Shown piece after piece: positions 26,564 through 34,731 of a stretch of 64,000 nucleotides of DNA. Every line of letters starts with the position of its first letter. The stretch's first letter is position 1. The stretch is taken from positions 3,286,001-3,350,000 of the forward strand of contig NZ_CP034449.1 of assembly GCF_003952425.1 (NCBI RefSeq), given 5' to 3'. The notes under the pieces are model-generated. The model was not told the DNA's origin, did no database searches, and saw nothing but the letters and a program-made list of their open reading frames with translations. Position numbers and translations under genes: made by a program. This DNA is from Mesorhizobium sp. M2A.F.Ca.ET.046.03.2.1. Lineage in GTDB: Bacteria; Pseudomonadota; Alphaproteobacteria; Rhizobiales; Rhizobiaceae.

Positions 26564-27631
26564 ATGACCGACGTCCAGTTCCGCAACCTGTCGAAGTCCT
26601 TTGGCCAGCACAAGATCCTCGAAGACATCAACCTCGACATCAAAACCGGCGAGTTCGTCGTGCTGGTCGGGCCGTCCGGCTGCGGCAAGTCCACGCTTTT
26701 GCGTATGCTGGCGGGGCTGGAAACGATCACCGCCGGCGATCTCGTCATTGGCGGCACGCGCGCCAACGACCTGCCGCCGCAGAAGCGCAATATCGCCATG
26801 GTGTTCCAGTCCTACGCGCTGTTTCCGCATCTGAAGGCCTCGGAAAATATCGGCTTTGGCCCAAAAATCCGCGGCGAGAACCGCGCCGCGATCGACGACA
26901 AGGTGAAGAAGGCTTCCAGCGTGCTCAACCTCTTCTCCTATCTCGACCGCTATCCGCGGCAGCTTTCGGGTGGCCAGCGCCAGCGTGTCGCCATGGGCCG
27001 CGCCATCGTGCGCGAGCCTTCGGTGTTCCTGTTCGACGAGCCGCTCTCCAATCTCGACGCGCAACTGCGCGTGCAGATGCGCACCGAGATCAAGGCGCTG
27101 CACCAGCGGCTGAAATCGACGATCGTCTACGTCACCCACGACCAGATTGAGGCCATGACCATGGCCGACCGCATCGTGGTGATGGACCGCGGCCGCATCC
27201 AGCAGGTCGGCCAGCCGCTGGAGCTTTACGACCGGCCTGCCAACAAATTCGTCGCCGGCTTCATCGGCTCGCCGTCGATGAGCTTTGTCTCTGGCGCGCT
27301 GAAGACGGCCGGAGCTCAGTCTTGGTTCGAGACCAGCGGCGGCGGCCGCCTGGCGCTCTCGGGCAACGCGGCTTCCGGCGGCGACACGGTTGAAGCCGGT
27401 ATCCGCCCAGAGCATTTCATGGTCGGCGCCGGCGATGATGCTATCGCCATCAAGGTCGATGTCGTCGAGCCGACCGGTTCGGAAACGCATGTCTACGGTT
27501 CGGTCGGCGACGACACGGTACGCGCTGTGTTCCGCGACCGGCTGCAGGTGAAGCCGGGCGACCGGCTGCCGGTGCGTGTCGACCCGCGCAACATCCACCT
27601 TTTTGACAAGGCAACCGGCCTGCCGCTGTGA
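26564..27631 (+). CDS. CUT1 ABC transporter ATP-binding protein (MalK/UgpC class)
   Basis: 355 residues. Walker A GPSGCGKST, Q-loop MVFQSYALFPH, signature LSGGQRQRVAMGRA, Walker B VFLFDEPLSNLD and switch His (YVTHDQIEAMT) are all intact. The C-terminal third is the TOBE/OB regulatory domain (AGIRPEHFMV, HVYGSVGDDTVRAVF). GGAGCG lies 6 bp before ATG 26564; a GTG at 26558 overlapping the SDR stop is an alternative. It should power the permeases at 22288 and 23109, encoded on the opposite arm of this locus. Confidence 0.93.
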   Translation: MTDVQFRNLSKSFGQHKILEDINLDIKTGEFVVLVGPSGCGKSTLLRMLAGLETITAGDLVIGGTRANDLPPQKRNIAMVFQSYALFPHLKASENIGFGPKIRGENRAAIDDKVKKASSVLNLFSYLDRYPRQLSGGQRQRVAMGRAIVREPSVFLFDEPLSNLDAQLRVQMRTEIKALHQRLKSTIVYVTHDQIEAMTMADRIVVMDRGRIQQVGQPLELYDRPANKFVAGFIGSPSMSFVSGALKTAGAQSWFETSGGGRLALSGNAASGGDTVEAGIRPEHFMVGAGDDAIAIKVDVVEPTGSETHVYGSVGDDTVRAVFRDRLQVKPGDRLPVRVDPRNIHLFDKATGLPL

Positions 27632-27635
27632 GAAG

Positions 27636-28520
27636 ATGATGAAGAGCCCGGCCGACATCATCACCCGCCTGCAACTGATGTCGCAGGACGGCACCAAATC
27701 GGACCGACGGCTGGCGGGGTTGGTGCTTTCCGACCTTGATTTCGCGTCGAAGGCGGCCATCTCGGAGATCGCCGCGCGCGTCGCCGTCAGCGAGCCGACC
27801 GTTACCCGCTTCTGCCGCAATCTCGGCTGCGAGGGGCTTCGCGATTTCAAGTTCTACCTAGCGCAGGCCATCGCCATCGGCGGCCAGTATCTGTCGCCGG
27901 AGCCGCTCAGCCGCGACGCGCGCGAGCAGCGCATCGCCTCGGCCATCACCGAGGCGGCGATTGCCGCCATCCAGCGCGCCAGCGAAAACCTCGATATGAC
28001 GACGCTGATGGATGTTGCCGCCCGGATTGCAAGTTCCGGCAACGTGCTCTGCATCGGCTCCGGCGGCATTTCCTCGATGATGGCGACGGAGATGCAGAAC
28101 CGGCTGTTCCGGTTGGGCCTCTCGGCGCTCGCCCAGACCGACGGCCAGCTGCAGCGCATGTATGCCGCCGTCGCGACCCCGGAGACGACGCTGCTCGCCT
28201 TCTCCGTCTCGGGCTATGCGCGCTCGGTGATCGAGGCGGTCGAGGTGGCACAGCAATATGGCGCTGCCACCGTCGCCATCACCGCGCCGGACTCGGCCCT
28301 GGCCAAGGTCGCCGGCACGGTGATCCTTTTGCAGTCGGTCGAGGACGGCAACATCTACAAGCCGACCTCGTCGCGCTACGCGCTCCTGGCGATCGTCGAC
28401 ATGATCGCCACCACGGTGGCGGAATCGCGCGGACCGAAAGTGCTGGAGAATCTGCGGCGCATCAAGCAGAGCGTGAACACGCTGAAGGTGGACGATCCGA
28501 AGCTGCCGCTGGGGGATTGA
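27636..28520 (+). CDS. MurR/RpiR family transcriptional regulator
   Basis: 294 residues. The N-terminal HTH_6 domain (residues about 5-75) has KAAISEIAARVAVSEPTVTRFCRNLGCEGLRDFK. A SIS sugar-phosphate-binding domain (about 125-265) contains VLCIGSGGISSMMATEMQNRL and LAFSVSGYARSVIEA. RpiR proteins usually sense a phosphorylated sugar and regulate the neighbouring catabolic genes, here the two divergent arms of the locus. ATG 27636 lies 4 bp after the ATPase stop. Activator or repressor mode cannot be read from sequence. Confidence 0.92.
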   Translation: MMKSPADIITRLQLMSQDGTKSDRRLAGLVLSDLDFASKAAISEIAARVAVSEPTVTRFCRNLGCEGLRDFKFYLAQAIAIGGQYLSPEPLSRDAREQRIASAITEAAIAAIQRASENLDMTTLMDVAARIASSGNVLCIGSGGISSMMATEMQNRLFRLGLSALAQTDGQLQRMYAAVATPETTLLAFSVSGYARSVIEAVEVAQQYGAATVAITAPDSALAKVAGTVILLQSVEDGNIYKPTSSRYALLAIVDMIATTVAESRGPKVLENLRRIKQSVNTLKVDDPKLPLGD

Positions 28521-28533
28521 GTGGTTTTGAAGA

Positions 28534-28690
28534 CTCACCCTCACCCGGATTGCCGACCGAATTGCGAAGAGCAATGCGGGGCAATGCGACCTCTCCCCAA
28601 GGGGAGAGGAGCAGGTCGGCGCCGGCGCCAAGCTCTTCTCCCCGCCGGGGAGAAGGTGGCCGCGTAACGGCCGGATGAGGGGGCGTCGCC
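28534..28690. repeat. Short palindromic intergenic repeat, copy 4 (type I variant)
   Basis: Outer arms are of the CTCACCCTCACCCGG / CCGGATGAGGGGG type, with internal CTCTCCCCAAGGGGAGAG and CTCTTCTCCCCGCCGGGGAG snap-backs. It lies between the convergent RpiR and yggU genes and ends next to the yggU stop. Confidence 0.8.
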
Positions 28691-28694
28691 AGCG

Positions 28695-29006
28695 TTATTT
28701 GCTGAGCGTCTCAAGTCGCTCCACCAACTCAGCCGCATCCGCCACAACCCGCAGCGTCTTTAGCCGCGATGTACCGCCGGCGACTACGGAAACGGCCGAC
28801 ACCCGCACACCCAGCGCCTTGGCCATCATCCGCTCCAGCGCTTGATTGGCGGCGCCGTTTTCCGGCACGGCGCGCACGCGGGCTTTGAGGTGACTGCGCC
28901 CGTCGGCGGCGGTCTCGATGCCGTCGATCCGGTCAAGCGCCGCTTTCGGCGTCAGCCGCACGAAGAGGTCGATGCCGTTGTCGCGCAGCCGAAACGGCGT
29001 GCTCAT
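28695..29006 (-). CDS. yggU: DUF167 / YggU family protein
   Basis: 103 residues covering the full DUF167 domain: [47 protein letters not shown] and [16 protein letters not shown]. The PENGAAN segment is the family hallmark. The function is not established. Its ATG overlaps the TGA of yggT (TGATG), so the two are translationally coupled; the yggT-yggU pairing is widespread. Confidence 0.92.
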   Translation of the reverse strand: MSTPFRLRDNGIDLFVRLTPKAALDRIDGIETAADGRSHLKARVRAVPENGAANQALERMMAKALGVRVSAVSVVAGGTSRLKTLRVVADAAELVERLETLSK

Positions 29007-29305
29007 CAGCCGCCGGCCACGACCCAGGACCAAACCGTGGTGACCAGGAACTGGCGGATGAAGAAAAGGATCAGCAGCAGGATGATCGGCGAAATGTCGA
29101 TGCCGCCAAGATCGGGCATGAAGCGGCGGATGGGGCGCAGGGCCGGCTCGGTCAGCCGATAGAGCATGTTGCCGACGCTGCCGACGAACTGGTTGCGCGA
29201 ATTGACGACGTTGAAGGCGTAGAGCCAGGAAAAGATCGCCGAGGCGATAATGATCCACCAGTAGATATCAAGCGCCATGACGATGGTCTGAATAAGGGCG
29301 ATCAT
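29006..29305 (-). CDS. yggT: YggT family membrane protein
   Basis: 99 residues with two hydrophobic segments (about 5-27 and 70-95) flanking the conserved [27 protein letters not shown] loop, the YggT signature. ATG 29305 follows GGAGACCGGC with correct spacing; a TTG at 29317 is less likely. YggT proteins are proposed to act in osmotic or cell-envelope functions, but this is not settled. Confidence 0.92.
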   Translation of the reverse strand: MIALIQTIVMALDIYWWIIIASAIFSWLYAFNVVNSRNQFVGSVGNMLYRLTEPALRPIRRFMPDLGGIDISPIILLLILFFIRQFLVTTVWSWVVAGG

Positions 29306-29347
29306 GCCGGTCTCCAAATTGTCGCCGACATGTAGCCATTGCTAAGC

Positions 29348-29425
29348 GTGCGGGCAAGGCCCGCGGGCTTGCCGTGCGGGCAAGGCCCGCGGGCTTGGCG
29401 AGTGGGCAAGGCCCCCGGCCACGGC
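29348..29425. repeat. Three tandem 26-bp GC-rich repeats
   Basis: Two nearly identical units at 29348-29373 and 29374-29399 contain GCGGGCAAGGCCCGCGGGCT. A third, more diverged unit is at 29400-29425. Each unit contains self-complementary GCGGGC/GCCCGC blocks. They lie between yggT and the tRNA promoter. Confidence 0.8.
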
Positions 29426-29451
29426 GCTTGTGGCCGGCCCGGTCTTTCGCC

Positions 29452-29480
29452 TTGACATCAAACGGCCGCGACCGATACAA
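29452..29480 (+). promoter_or_regulatory. Promoter of tRNA-Ala
   Basis: TTGACA (29452-29457; with the preceding C it matches the rhizobial CTTGAC) is followed at 17 bp by ATACAA. The predicted start falls about 10 bp before the tRNA 5' end. Confidence 0.55.
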
Positions 29481-29496
29481 GCCGATCCGCTGGAAC

Positions 29497-29572
29497 GGGG
29501 CTGTAGCTCAGCTGGGAGAGCGCATCGTTCGCAATGATGAGGTCAGGGGTTCGATCCCCCTCAGCTCCACCA
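29497..29572 (+). tRNA. tRNA-Ala (anticodon CGC)
   Basis: A 76-nt cloverleaf: acceptor GGGGCTG pairs with CAGCTCC (one G-U), D-arm GCTC...GAGC, anticodon stem CATCG/TGATG with loop TTCGCAA, and T-arm AGGGG-TTCGATC-CCCCT. The anticodon CGC is at 29530-29532 and reads GCG. CCA is encoded (29570-29572). No integrase or direct repeat suggests use as an attachment site. Confidence 0.95.
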
Positions 29573-29748
29573 GCCAGCACCGCCGGTGCTTTTCACGTCG
29601 CCTTCTGCCTCCTTGCTCGCCATTTCGTGACCGCCGGATTTCGGGCCGCGTGGCTGGAACCAATGGCGGGGCAATTCGGTTCAGCTATACATTTGAAGCC
29701 AACGTGCGCGGCCGGTTGGGCAAGCGGCGATCCTTGAGGAGTTCCATC

Positions 29749-30192
29749 ATGCAGATTTCGTCCAGGTTCCGTTCCGTCGCGGTTGCGGCAATCGCCGCCG
29801 CGGGCGTGACCATTGCCAGCGCCGCGCACGCCGACAGCGGCACGATCCGCTTTTCCGTCTACAAGGCGGCCTTCTTCATCGGCGGCTCCGGCGGTGAAGG
29901 CACGCTGACCTTCCATGGCAAACGTTATCCGATCTCGGTCGGCGGCGTCTCGGGCGGCCTCGCTTTCGGGGCCTCCAAGACCTATTTCCAGGGCAGGGTG
30001 CGCCATATCCGCCGCGCAAGCGACGTGACGGGCGTCTACGGCGCTGCCGGCGGCGGCGGGGCCCTCGGCAAGGGCGCCCAGGTGATCGTCATGACCAATG
30101 ACAAGGGCGCTCAACTCGAGCTCACCGGCAGGCAGGTCGGCCTGCAGGTCAATGCCGATCTCAGCGGCATCAGCATCGCGCTGAAGCGGTAG
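29749..30192 (+). CDS. Exported small protein, unknown function
   Basis: 147 residues with a Sec signal (about 1-29, ending SAAHA). The mature part is rich in Gly and beta-strand patterns (GEGTLTFHGKRYPISVGGVS, GAAGGGGALGKGAQVIVMTN) and ends LSGISIALKR. TTGAGGAG is well placed before ATG 29749. No Cys, no lipobox and no recognisable catalytic motif. It may be a periplasmic or outer-membrane-associated beta-barrel-like domain; I do not recognise a family. Confidence 0.7.
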   Translation: MQISSRFRSVAVAAIAAAGVTIASAAHADSGTIRFSVYKAAFFIGGSGGEGTLTFHGKRYPISVGGVSGGLAFGASKTYFQGRVRHIRRASDVTGVYGAAGGGGALGKGAQVIVMTNDKGAQLELTGRQVGLQVNADLSGISIALKR

Positions 30193-30304
30193 AAGGAACA
30201 GCCTCGGCTCTTCGTGGATAGGCCGGCAAAGGCGCTGCTCGGGCGCCGAATGCCGGCCACTAGAGGCTAAGAGACGCTTGGCAGGGTCTCGGCCTCAAGG
30301 CGCC

Positions 30305-30637
30305 TCAATCGTCCCAGTCATCCCAATTATCTTCGTCCCGCGGGGGGTAGTTTGGAACGACCCGGATAATCGGCCGCGGACGTTGATAGCGCCAGTCATA
30401 CTCGTCCCGTGGCTGCGGCTCATAGGTGCGATAAGCGGGCTGGTAATAGTGTTTCCGCCAGTATTGGTGCTTGTTGTGCGGCCGAACGCAGTATCCGTCC
30501 TCGGTCAGATAGGCGCATGTGACATGCGCCTCCCGCACCAGGCTATTTTCAGCCGGCACGCCGATGATCGGCGCCGCCTCCACCGCCGGCATCACCGCCA
30601 GCATGGTCCCGGCAAGGGCAAGAATGGGTAATTTCAT
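30305..30637 (-). CDS. Exported small protein, Tyr/Arg/Pro-rich, unknown function
   Basis: 110 residues with a signal peptide (about 1-21, ending AVEA). The mature part has two Cys (HVTCAYLTEDGYCV), many Tyr, Arg and His residues (KHQYWRKHYYQPAYR) and an acidic tail (RDEDNWDDWDD). GGAGAGG precedes the ATG at 30637. Small proteins with such aromatic and charged composition are common in rhizobial periplasms, without assigned role. Confidence 0.7.
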   Translation of the reverse strand: MKLPILALAGTMLAVMPAVEAAPIIGVPAENSLVREAHVTCAYLTEDGYCVRPHNKHQYWRKHYYQPAYRTYEPQPRDEYDWRYQRPRPIIRVVPNYPPRDEDNWDDWDD

Positions 30638-31192
30638 CGGCCTCTCCAACCTTTCCAGAATAAGGCCGGAAGAACGTCCTGATTGGGGGCGATTTGCGGC
30701 GACCGAGATCACTTTGATTTTCGGTCGCACATATGAGCGTTAGATGATGTAACGCGCCGGGATGCCCAGGGCCGCCTTCCGGCTGTGCGCCATCCCATTG
30801 ATTTCCGCGAAATCGGCGCAAGCGCCGGGGATCGGTTGAAGCCGCCCGAACCTCGTCATTCTATGGCGGAGCAACGAGCGAAGCGACGCGGCGCAGACCA
30901 TGGAATCCATTCCGTTCCGTTGCACGCCTTGGCGAAGGTAACGGCATGGATTCCAGGGTCTACGCGACGCCGCTTCGCCGCTGCTCCGCCCTGGAATGAC
31001 GATCGCGATGGTCGTTTCGGCCAATCTCCATGGCATGCGACCTGCCAATTCAAACAGAGCCGACCGGTCAAAATCCCTTCCCGCGTCGAGGCCGAAGTGC
31101 TCCAGCTTTGCCTCGAGACGCCCGTCGCGCAATGTTCGGCGAGTTGGACGTCGGAAGCCCACAAGCGGAGTCTCGGACCGGCCTCGCTCCAC
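30638..31192. other. 555-bp intergenic region with type II repeat
   Basis: No credible gene. It contains type II repeat copy A (30809-31080) and its flanks. Short frames here are accidental and do not resemble known proteins. Confidence 0.6.
30809..31080. repeat. Type II intergenic repeat, copy A
   Basis: About 270 bp closely matching, in inverted orientation, 47704-48007. Shared blocks include GGAATGACGATCGCGATGG, GGTAACGGCATGGATTCCAG and CGTCATTCTATGGCGGAGCA. Internally it is a set of imperfect inverted repeats. A partial relative is at 45332-45511. Confidence 0.85.
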
Positions 31193-31687
31193 TCACCTGG
31201 AAACTGCCCTCGCCTTGTGATTGCGTTGGCGCGCATAGGCCACACAGGCGTCCACCGTGCTGACGCAGAGCGCATCGACGCTGTTCGGCAGATTGTTGTC
31301 GCCGGCATAGGAGACCTCGGCGACATGGCCGCCGACCATGCGGATCTGCGTGTTGCAGTAGCCGCCGGGGGCGACATTGACTGACCCGCCGACCGCGGGA
31401 ATCGCGCCCACGGCCATGGTCGGCACCGCGATGCTGAGGTTGCCGCGCTGCACGGTGCGTTGATAGGTCCAAATCTGGCCGGATGGTCCCGTATCGGCCG
31501 TCGCGGTCGGAAAGCCGGCGCACATACGGACGTCGGCCTCGCTGAGACCGACCATCTCCTTGCGGGCGGCGGCCGTGGTGGGGTCGACCTTGGCGATGCT
31601 GGATGTATCGTCCGGGATGACGCAGGACGACAGGATGGAGATGCCTGCCGCAACAAAGGCAAGTTTTCGAATACGCAAGGATGTCAT
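31193..31687 (-). CDS. Putative lipoprotein, unknown function
   Basis: 164 residues. The N-terminal signal with lipobox ILSSC (Cys at 22) predicts lipidation. The body has SEADVRMCAGFPTATADTGPSGQIWTY, resembling small outer-membrane SmpA/OmlA-like or OmpA-leader lipoproteins only loosely, a Gly-rich middle and two further Cys (LCVSTVDACVAYA). Start at the ATG 31687. It stands alone, downstream of no obvious operon. Confidence 0.72.
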   Translation of the reverse strand: MTSLRIRKLAFVAAGISILSSCVIPDDTSSIAKVDPTTAAARKEMVGLSEADVRMCAGFPTATADTGPSGQIWTYQRTVQRGNLSIAVPTMAVGAIPAVGGSVNVAPGGYCNTQIRMVGGHVAEVSYAGDNNLPNSVDALCVSTVDACVAYARQRNHKARAVSR

Positions 31688-31782
31688 GCCGTCGGTTGGA
31701 GTTGCGTGCCGCCCGCCTGCCCAGTTGGCTACCTAGGCAATCAGGCGGCGCGGTCAACCCACCTCACAAAAACGAGATGCCG

Positions 31783-33177
31783 TCACACCACCCGAAAATA
31801 GCTCGTCATGCCTGTCTTCTGATGCTCGATGATGTGGCAATGCAGCAGCCAGTCGCCGGGATTGTCGGCGACGAATCCCAGCTGCACCTTCTCGTCGGGC
31901 TGGATGAGATAGGTGTCGGAGACGAGCGGCTGCACTGGCCTGGTCGAGGACGACAGCACCTTGAAGCTCATGCCGTGCAAATGGATCGGGTGCGCGTGCG
32001 GCGTCAGGTTCTCCATGTCGATGATGTAGCTCTTGCCGAGCTTCAGTTCGGCGAGCGGCGCCGTCGGGTCGGGCGTGTCGCCCGGCCACGGCACCTTGTT
32101 GATCGCCCAGAAACTGTAACCGAGCGAACCGCAGATGCTGTCGGCCGAAACGTTTTCCGCCGTGGCGCTCAGCGCCAGCGGAATGCGCCTGGCGCTGGAA
32201 AGGTCCACCTCCGCCACCGGATTGACTTCCAGCGGGCCGAGATCGCGCAGATCGTGCTTGAGCGATTTGCCGACGGAACGCAGCGTCGCCACGATTTTCG
32301 GCTTGGTGCCCCGGACGTCGCGCAGGCTGACGATCGCGCCTTCCTCGTCGGGCATACGGATGGCAAGCTCCAGCCGCTGGCCGGGTCCAATCTGCAAGGC
32401 GTCCGGCGTAAACCGCTGCGGCACCGGGTTGCCGTCGAGCGCGATCACCGTTGCCTCGGCGCCGTCGACGCGGAAGGCGTAGATACGGGTGACGTCGGTG
32501 ATGGCGGCGCGCAGCCGCACCAGTCCGCCGGCCGGCGCATCGAATTGCGGCTGTTCGAGCCAATTGGCGGTGCGCACCGTGCCGAAGGTGCCGGCCTTTG
32601 CGGCGTCGCGCGGCCGGAACGCCTCGATGAACTGGCCATCGTCGCCGAGCCGCCAGTCGCGCAGGTTGATCACCATTTCGGCGTCGAAGGCCGGGTCCTT
32701 CAGGTTCTCGACCACAATCACGCCGGTCAACCCGTGACCCATCTGGATCAGCGTGTTGCAATGCGGGTGGTACCAGAAGGTGCCGGCGTCGGGCGGGGTG
32801 AAGGCATAGTCGAAATGGTCGCCCTGATAGACATAGGGCTGGATCAGGAACGGCACGCCGTCCATCTTGTTGGGAACGCGGATACCGTGCCAGTGGATGG
32901 TCGTCGGATCATCGATGCCGTTGATCAGCCGCGCGGCAAACGGTTCGCCTTTCCGCATCCTGACGACCGGCGGCGGGCCTGCCTCACCATAGGTCAGAAC
33001 ATTCTGCGTCGGCGCACCGTCCATCAGCCGCGCCTCGATGCTGGCGGTCTTCAGGATCAGCAGTTCGGGCGGGGTTGCGGCGAAGCCCGTCAATCTGCCG
33101 AAGGCTGCGGCACCGGTTCCGGCGAGACCGGCGACAGCTGCGGTTTTGAGAAGAGTGCGGCGGGTTAGTATCGTCAT
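31783..33177 (-). CDS. Tat-exported multicopper oxidase
   Basis: 464 residues. Twin-arginine signal TRRTLLKTAAVAGLAG, then three cupredoxin domains. Copper ligands are seen in four blocks: HWHG, WYHPH, HPIHLHG and HCHIIEHQKTGM (type 1 Cys, His and Met). It is a laccase/CueO-like oxidase acting in the periplasm on cuprous or ferrous ions or phenols. It lacks a long Met-rich insert like that of E. coli CueO, so the copper-detoxification role is less certain. It lies 71 bp downstream of tonB on the same strand and could be cotranscribed with exbB-exbD-tonB. Confidence 0.93.
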   Translation of the reverse strand: MTILTRRTLLKTAAVAGLAGTGAAAFGRLTGFAATPPELLILKTASIEARLMDGAPTQNVLTYGEAGPPPVVRMRKGEPFAARLINGIDDPTTIHWHGIRVPNKMDGVPFLIQPYVYQGDHFDYAFTPPDAGTFWYHPHCNTLIQMGHGLTGVIVVENLKDPAFDAEMVINLRDWRLGDDGQFIEAFRPRDAAKAGTFGTVRTANWLEQPQFDAPAGGLVRLRAAITDVTRIYAFRVDGAEATVIALDGNPVPQRFTPDALQIGPGQRLELAIRMPDEEGAIVSLRDVRGTKPKIVATLRSVGKSLKHDLRDLGPLEVNPVAEVDLSSARRIPLALSATAENVSADSICGSLGYSFWAINKVPWPGDTPDPTAPLAELKLGKSYIIDMENLTPHAHPIHLHGMSFKVLSSSTRPVQPLVSDTYLIQPDEKVQLGFVADNPGDWLLHCHIIEHQKTGMTSYFRVV

Positions 33178-33248
33178 CTGATTTCGGCGGCAGGGTGCAG
33201 CGGCAAAGTTGAACGGTTTAGCCGCGTACCACCATCCGGTGCGCGGGC

Positions 33249-34226
33249 CTAGTCCCGCACGCTGAAGAAGAAGGGAGCCGTGCGGCTCAGGCGTGCACCC
33301 AGTTCCGGCGGTGGGGCAGGCACAGTTGCTCCTTGAACAATAGCAAGCCCCGCTCGGTCTAGATCGGCATCACCGGACGACCGGGCTAGCCGTGCAGAAA
33401 GGACTCGCCCTGACGCATCGACAGTGAAGGTCACCAAGACATTCCCTTCAGCCCGGCGCGCCTTTGCTGCGGTTGGGTATCGCTTATGTCGATTGAGCCA
33501 GGCTCTGAGCTTTGCGTCCCATTGCTTGGAGTCACCAGATACCCCCTGCGTTGCAGACGATTTGGGCGCCGCTGCCTTCGTCGCCGCCTTGGCGTCGATG
33601 CTGGCGATGGTCGTCGCCTTGGGCGTCGTCGCCTTTTCCTTTTTCACCCGTTCCTTCGGCTTTTCGACCGGCTTCTTCTCGACCTTCTTCCTGGCTTCGA
33701 CCGGCTTCTGCGCCTTGACCTCGGCTTCCACAGGTTTCGGCTGCGGTAGCGGAATGGCGAAATCGGGCGCGATCGCCTCGACAGGATCCGGCACGAATTC
33801 ATCCAGTGGCTGCTGCTCGCTCAGCGCCGCGATGGTCTGATGCACCGGCGCGACCTGTTCAGCCTCCTGCGTGTCGTCGAGTGGCTGTTCGGTGACCGGC
33901 TCTGCCTGCTCCGCCACCGGCGCCGGATCGGTCACCGGCTTCGTGTCGACGGGCTTTTCCGTCTCCTCCGCCGCATCGGGCGGCTCCGGTGTCACGGTGT
34001 CCAGCATCGCTGCCTCCTCCGGCACGGCGGGCGCGGTCATCAGCGGTGCCATCTCGACCGCCAGCGCCGGCGGCGGGCCGCCATCCTGCATTTCGGCGAA
34101 ACTCAGATTCTGCACCGCATAGGCAACCGCCACATGCGCGGCCAGAATGATCGCGGCGGCACTCGTCCACAGGCCGGCGTCACGCGGGCCGAAGCGCGGC
34201 TGGCGGGAAAGGGCGGCGGCCGTCAT
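33249..34226 (-). CDS. tonB: TonB energy transducer
   Basis: 325 residues. A short cytoplasmic N-terminus and one membrane anchor (LWTSAAAIILAAHVAVAYAV) come first. A long periplasm-spanning linker follows, rich in Pro, Glu and Lys (about 50-225, with KPVEARKKVEKKPVEKPKER). The C-terminal TonB domain (about 235-325) has WLNRHKRYPTAAKARRAEGNVLVTF. It couples the proton-motive force to outer-membrane siderophore or heme receptors. Its ATG overlaps the exbD stop by 4 bp (34223-34226). No TonB-dependent receptor is in the window. Confidence 0.93.
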   Translation of the reverse strand: MTAAALSRQPRFGPRDAGLWTSAAAIILAAHVAVAYAVQNLSFAEMQDGGPPPALAVEMAPLMTAPAVPEEAAMLDTVTPEPPDAAEETEKPVDTKPVTDPAPVAEQAEPVTEQPLDDTQEAEQVAPVHQTIAALSEQQPLDEFVPDPVEAIAPDFAIPLPQPKPVEAEVKAQKPVEARKKVEKKPVEKPKERVKKEKATTPKATTIASIDAKAATKAAAPKSSATQGVSGDSKQWDAKLRAWLNRHKRYPTAAKARRAEGNVLVTFTVDASGRVLSARLARSSGDADLDRAGLAIVQGATVPAPPPELGARLSRTAPFFFSVRD

Positions 34227-34726
34227 GGCGCTCGGTTCCCGGCGGGTGGCGGAGCTGGATTCGCGCCGGCCGCGGGAGTTCCTGGCGAAGACTGCCCGCC
34301 GGCGCTGCCCGTGGTTTCCAGGCCGACCAGCGCCACCTTCAGATAGCCTGCGCTCCGCAGCAGGTTCATCACTTCCATCAGGTCTCCATAGCCGACCGTC
34401 TTGTCGGCGCGCAGGAAGATGCGCGTCTGCTTGTCGCCCTTGGTGCGGCTGTCGAGCATCCCGGCGAAGGCCGGACGTGGCACGCTGTCATTGCCGATCG
34501 CCAGCGTCAGATCGCTTTTCAGCGTCAGGAACAAAGGTGTCTCGGGCCGCGGCGCCGGCGTCGCCGTCGACCCGGGCAGGTCGACATTGACATCGACGGT
34601 GGCGAGGGGTGCCGCGACCATGAAGATGATCAGAAGCACCAGGATCACGTCGATGAATGGCGTGACGTTGATGTCGTGGCTTTCCTCAAGATCGTCGCCG
34701 GAGGTCTCGCGAATGCGCGCCGCCAT
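34223..34726 (-). CDS. exbD: Biopolymer transport protein ExbD
   Basis: 167 residues. A single N-terminal membrane helix contains the essential Asp (NVTPFIDVILVLLIIFMVA). A periplasmic domain follows with SDLTLAIGNDSVPRP and FLRADKTVGYGDLMEVMNLLRSAGYLKVALV. It ends with a Gly/Pro/Ala-rich extension of about 25 residues beyond the usual length. It starts 5 bp after exbB and overlaps tonB by 4 bp, forming the ExbB-ExbD-TonB motor. Confidence 0.94.
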   Translation of the reverse strand: MAARIRETSGDDLEESHDINVTPFIDVILVLLIIFMVAAPLATVDVNVDLPGSTATPAPRPETPLFLTLKSDLTLAIGNDSVPRPAFAGMLDSRTKGDKQTRIFLRADKTVGYGDLMEVMNLLRSAGYLKVALVGLETTGSAGGQSSPGTPAAGANPAPPPAGNRAP

Positions 34727-34731
34727 CGCCG

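Noticed and set aside
29497-29572. tRNA-Ala as possible island integration site
   Set aside because: No integrase gene, no direct repeat of the tRNA 3' end and no change in gene character in the flanks.
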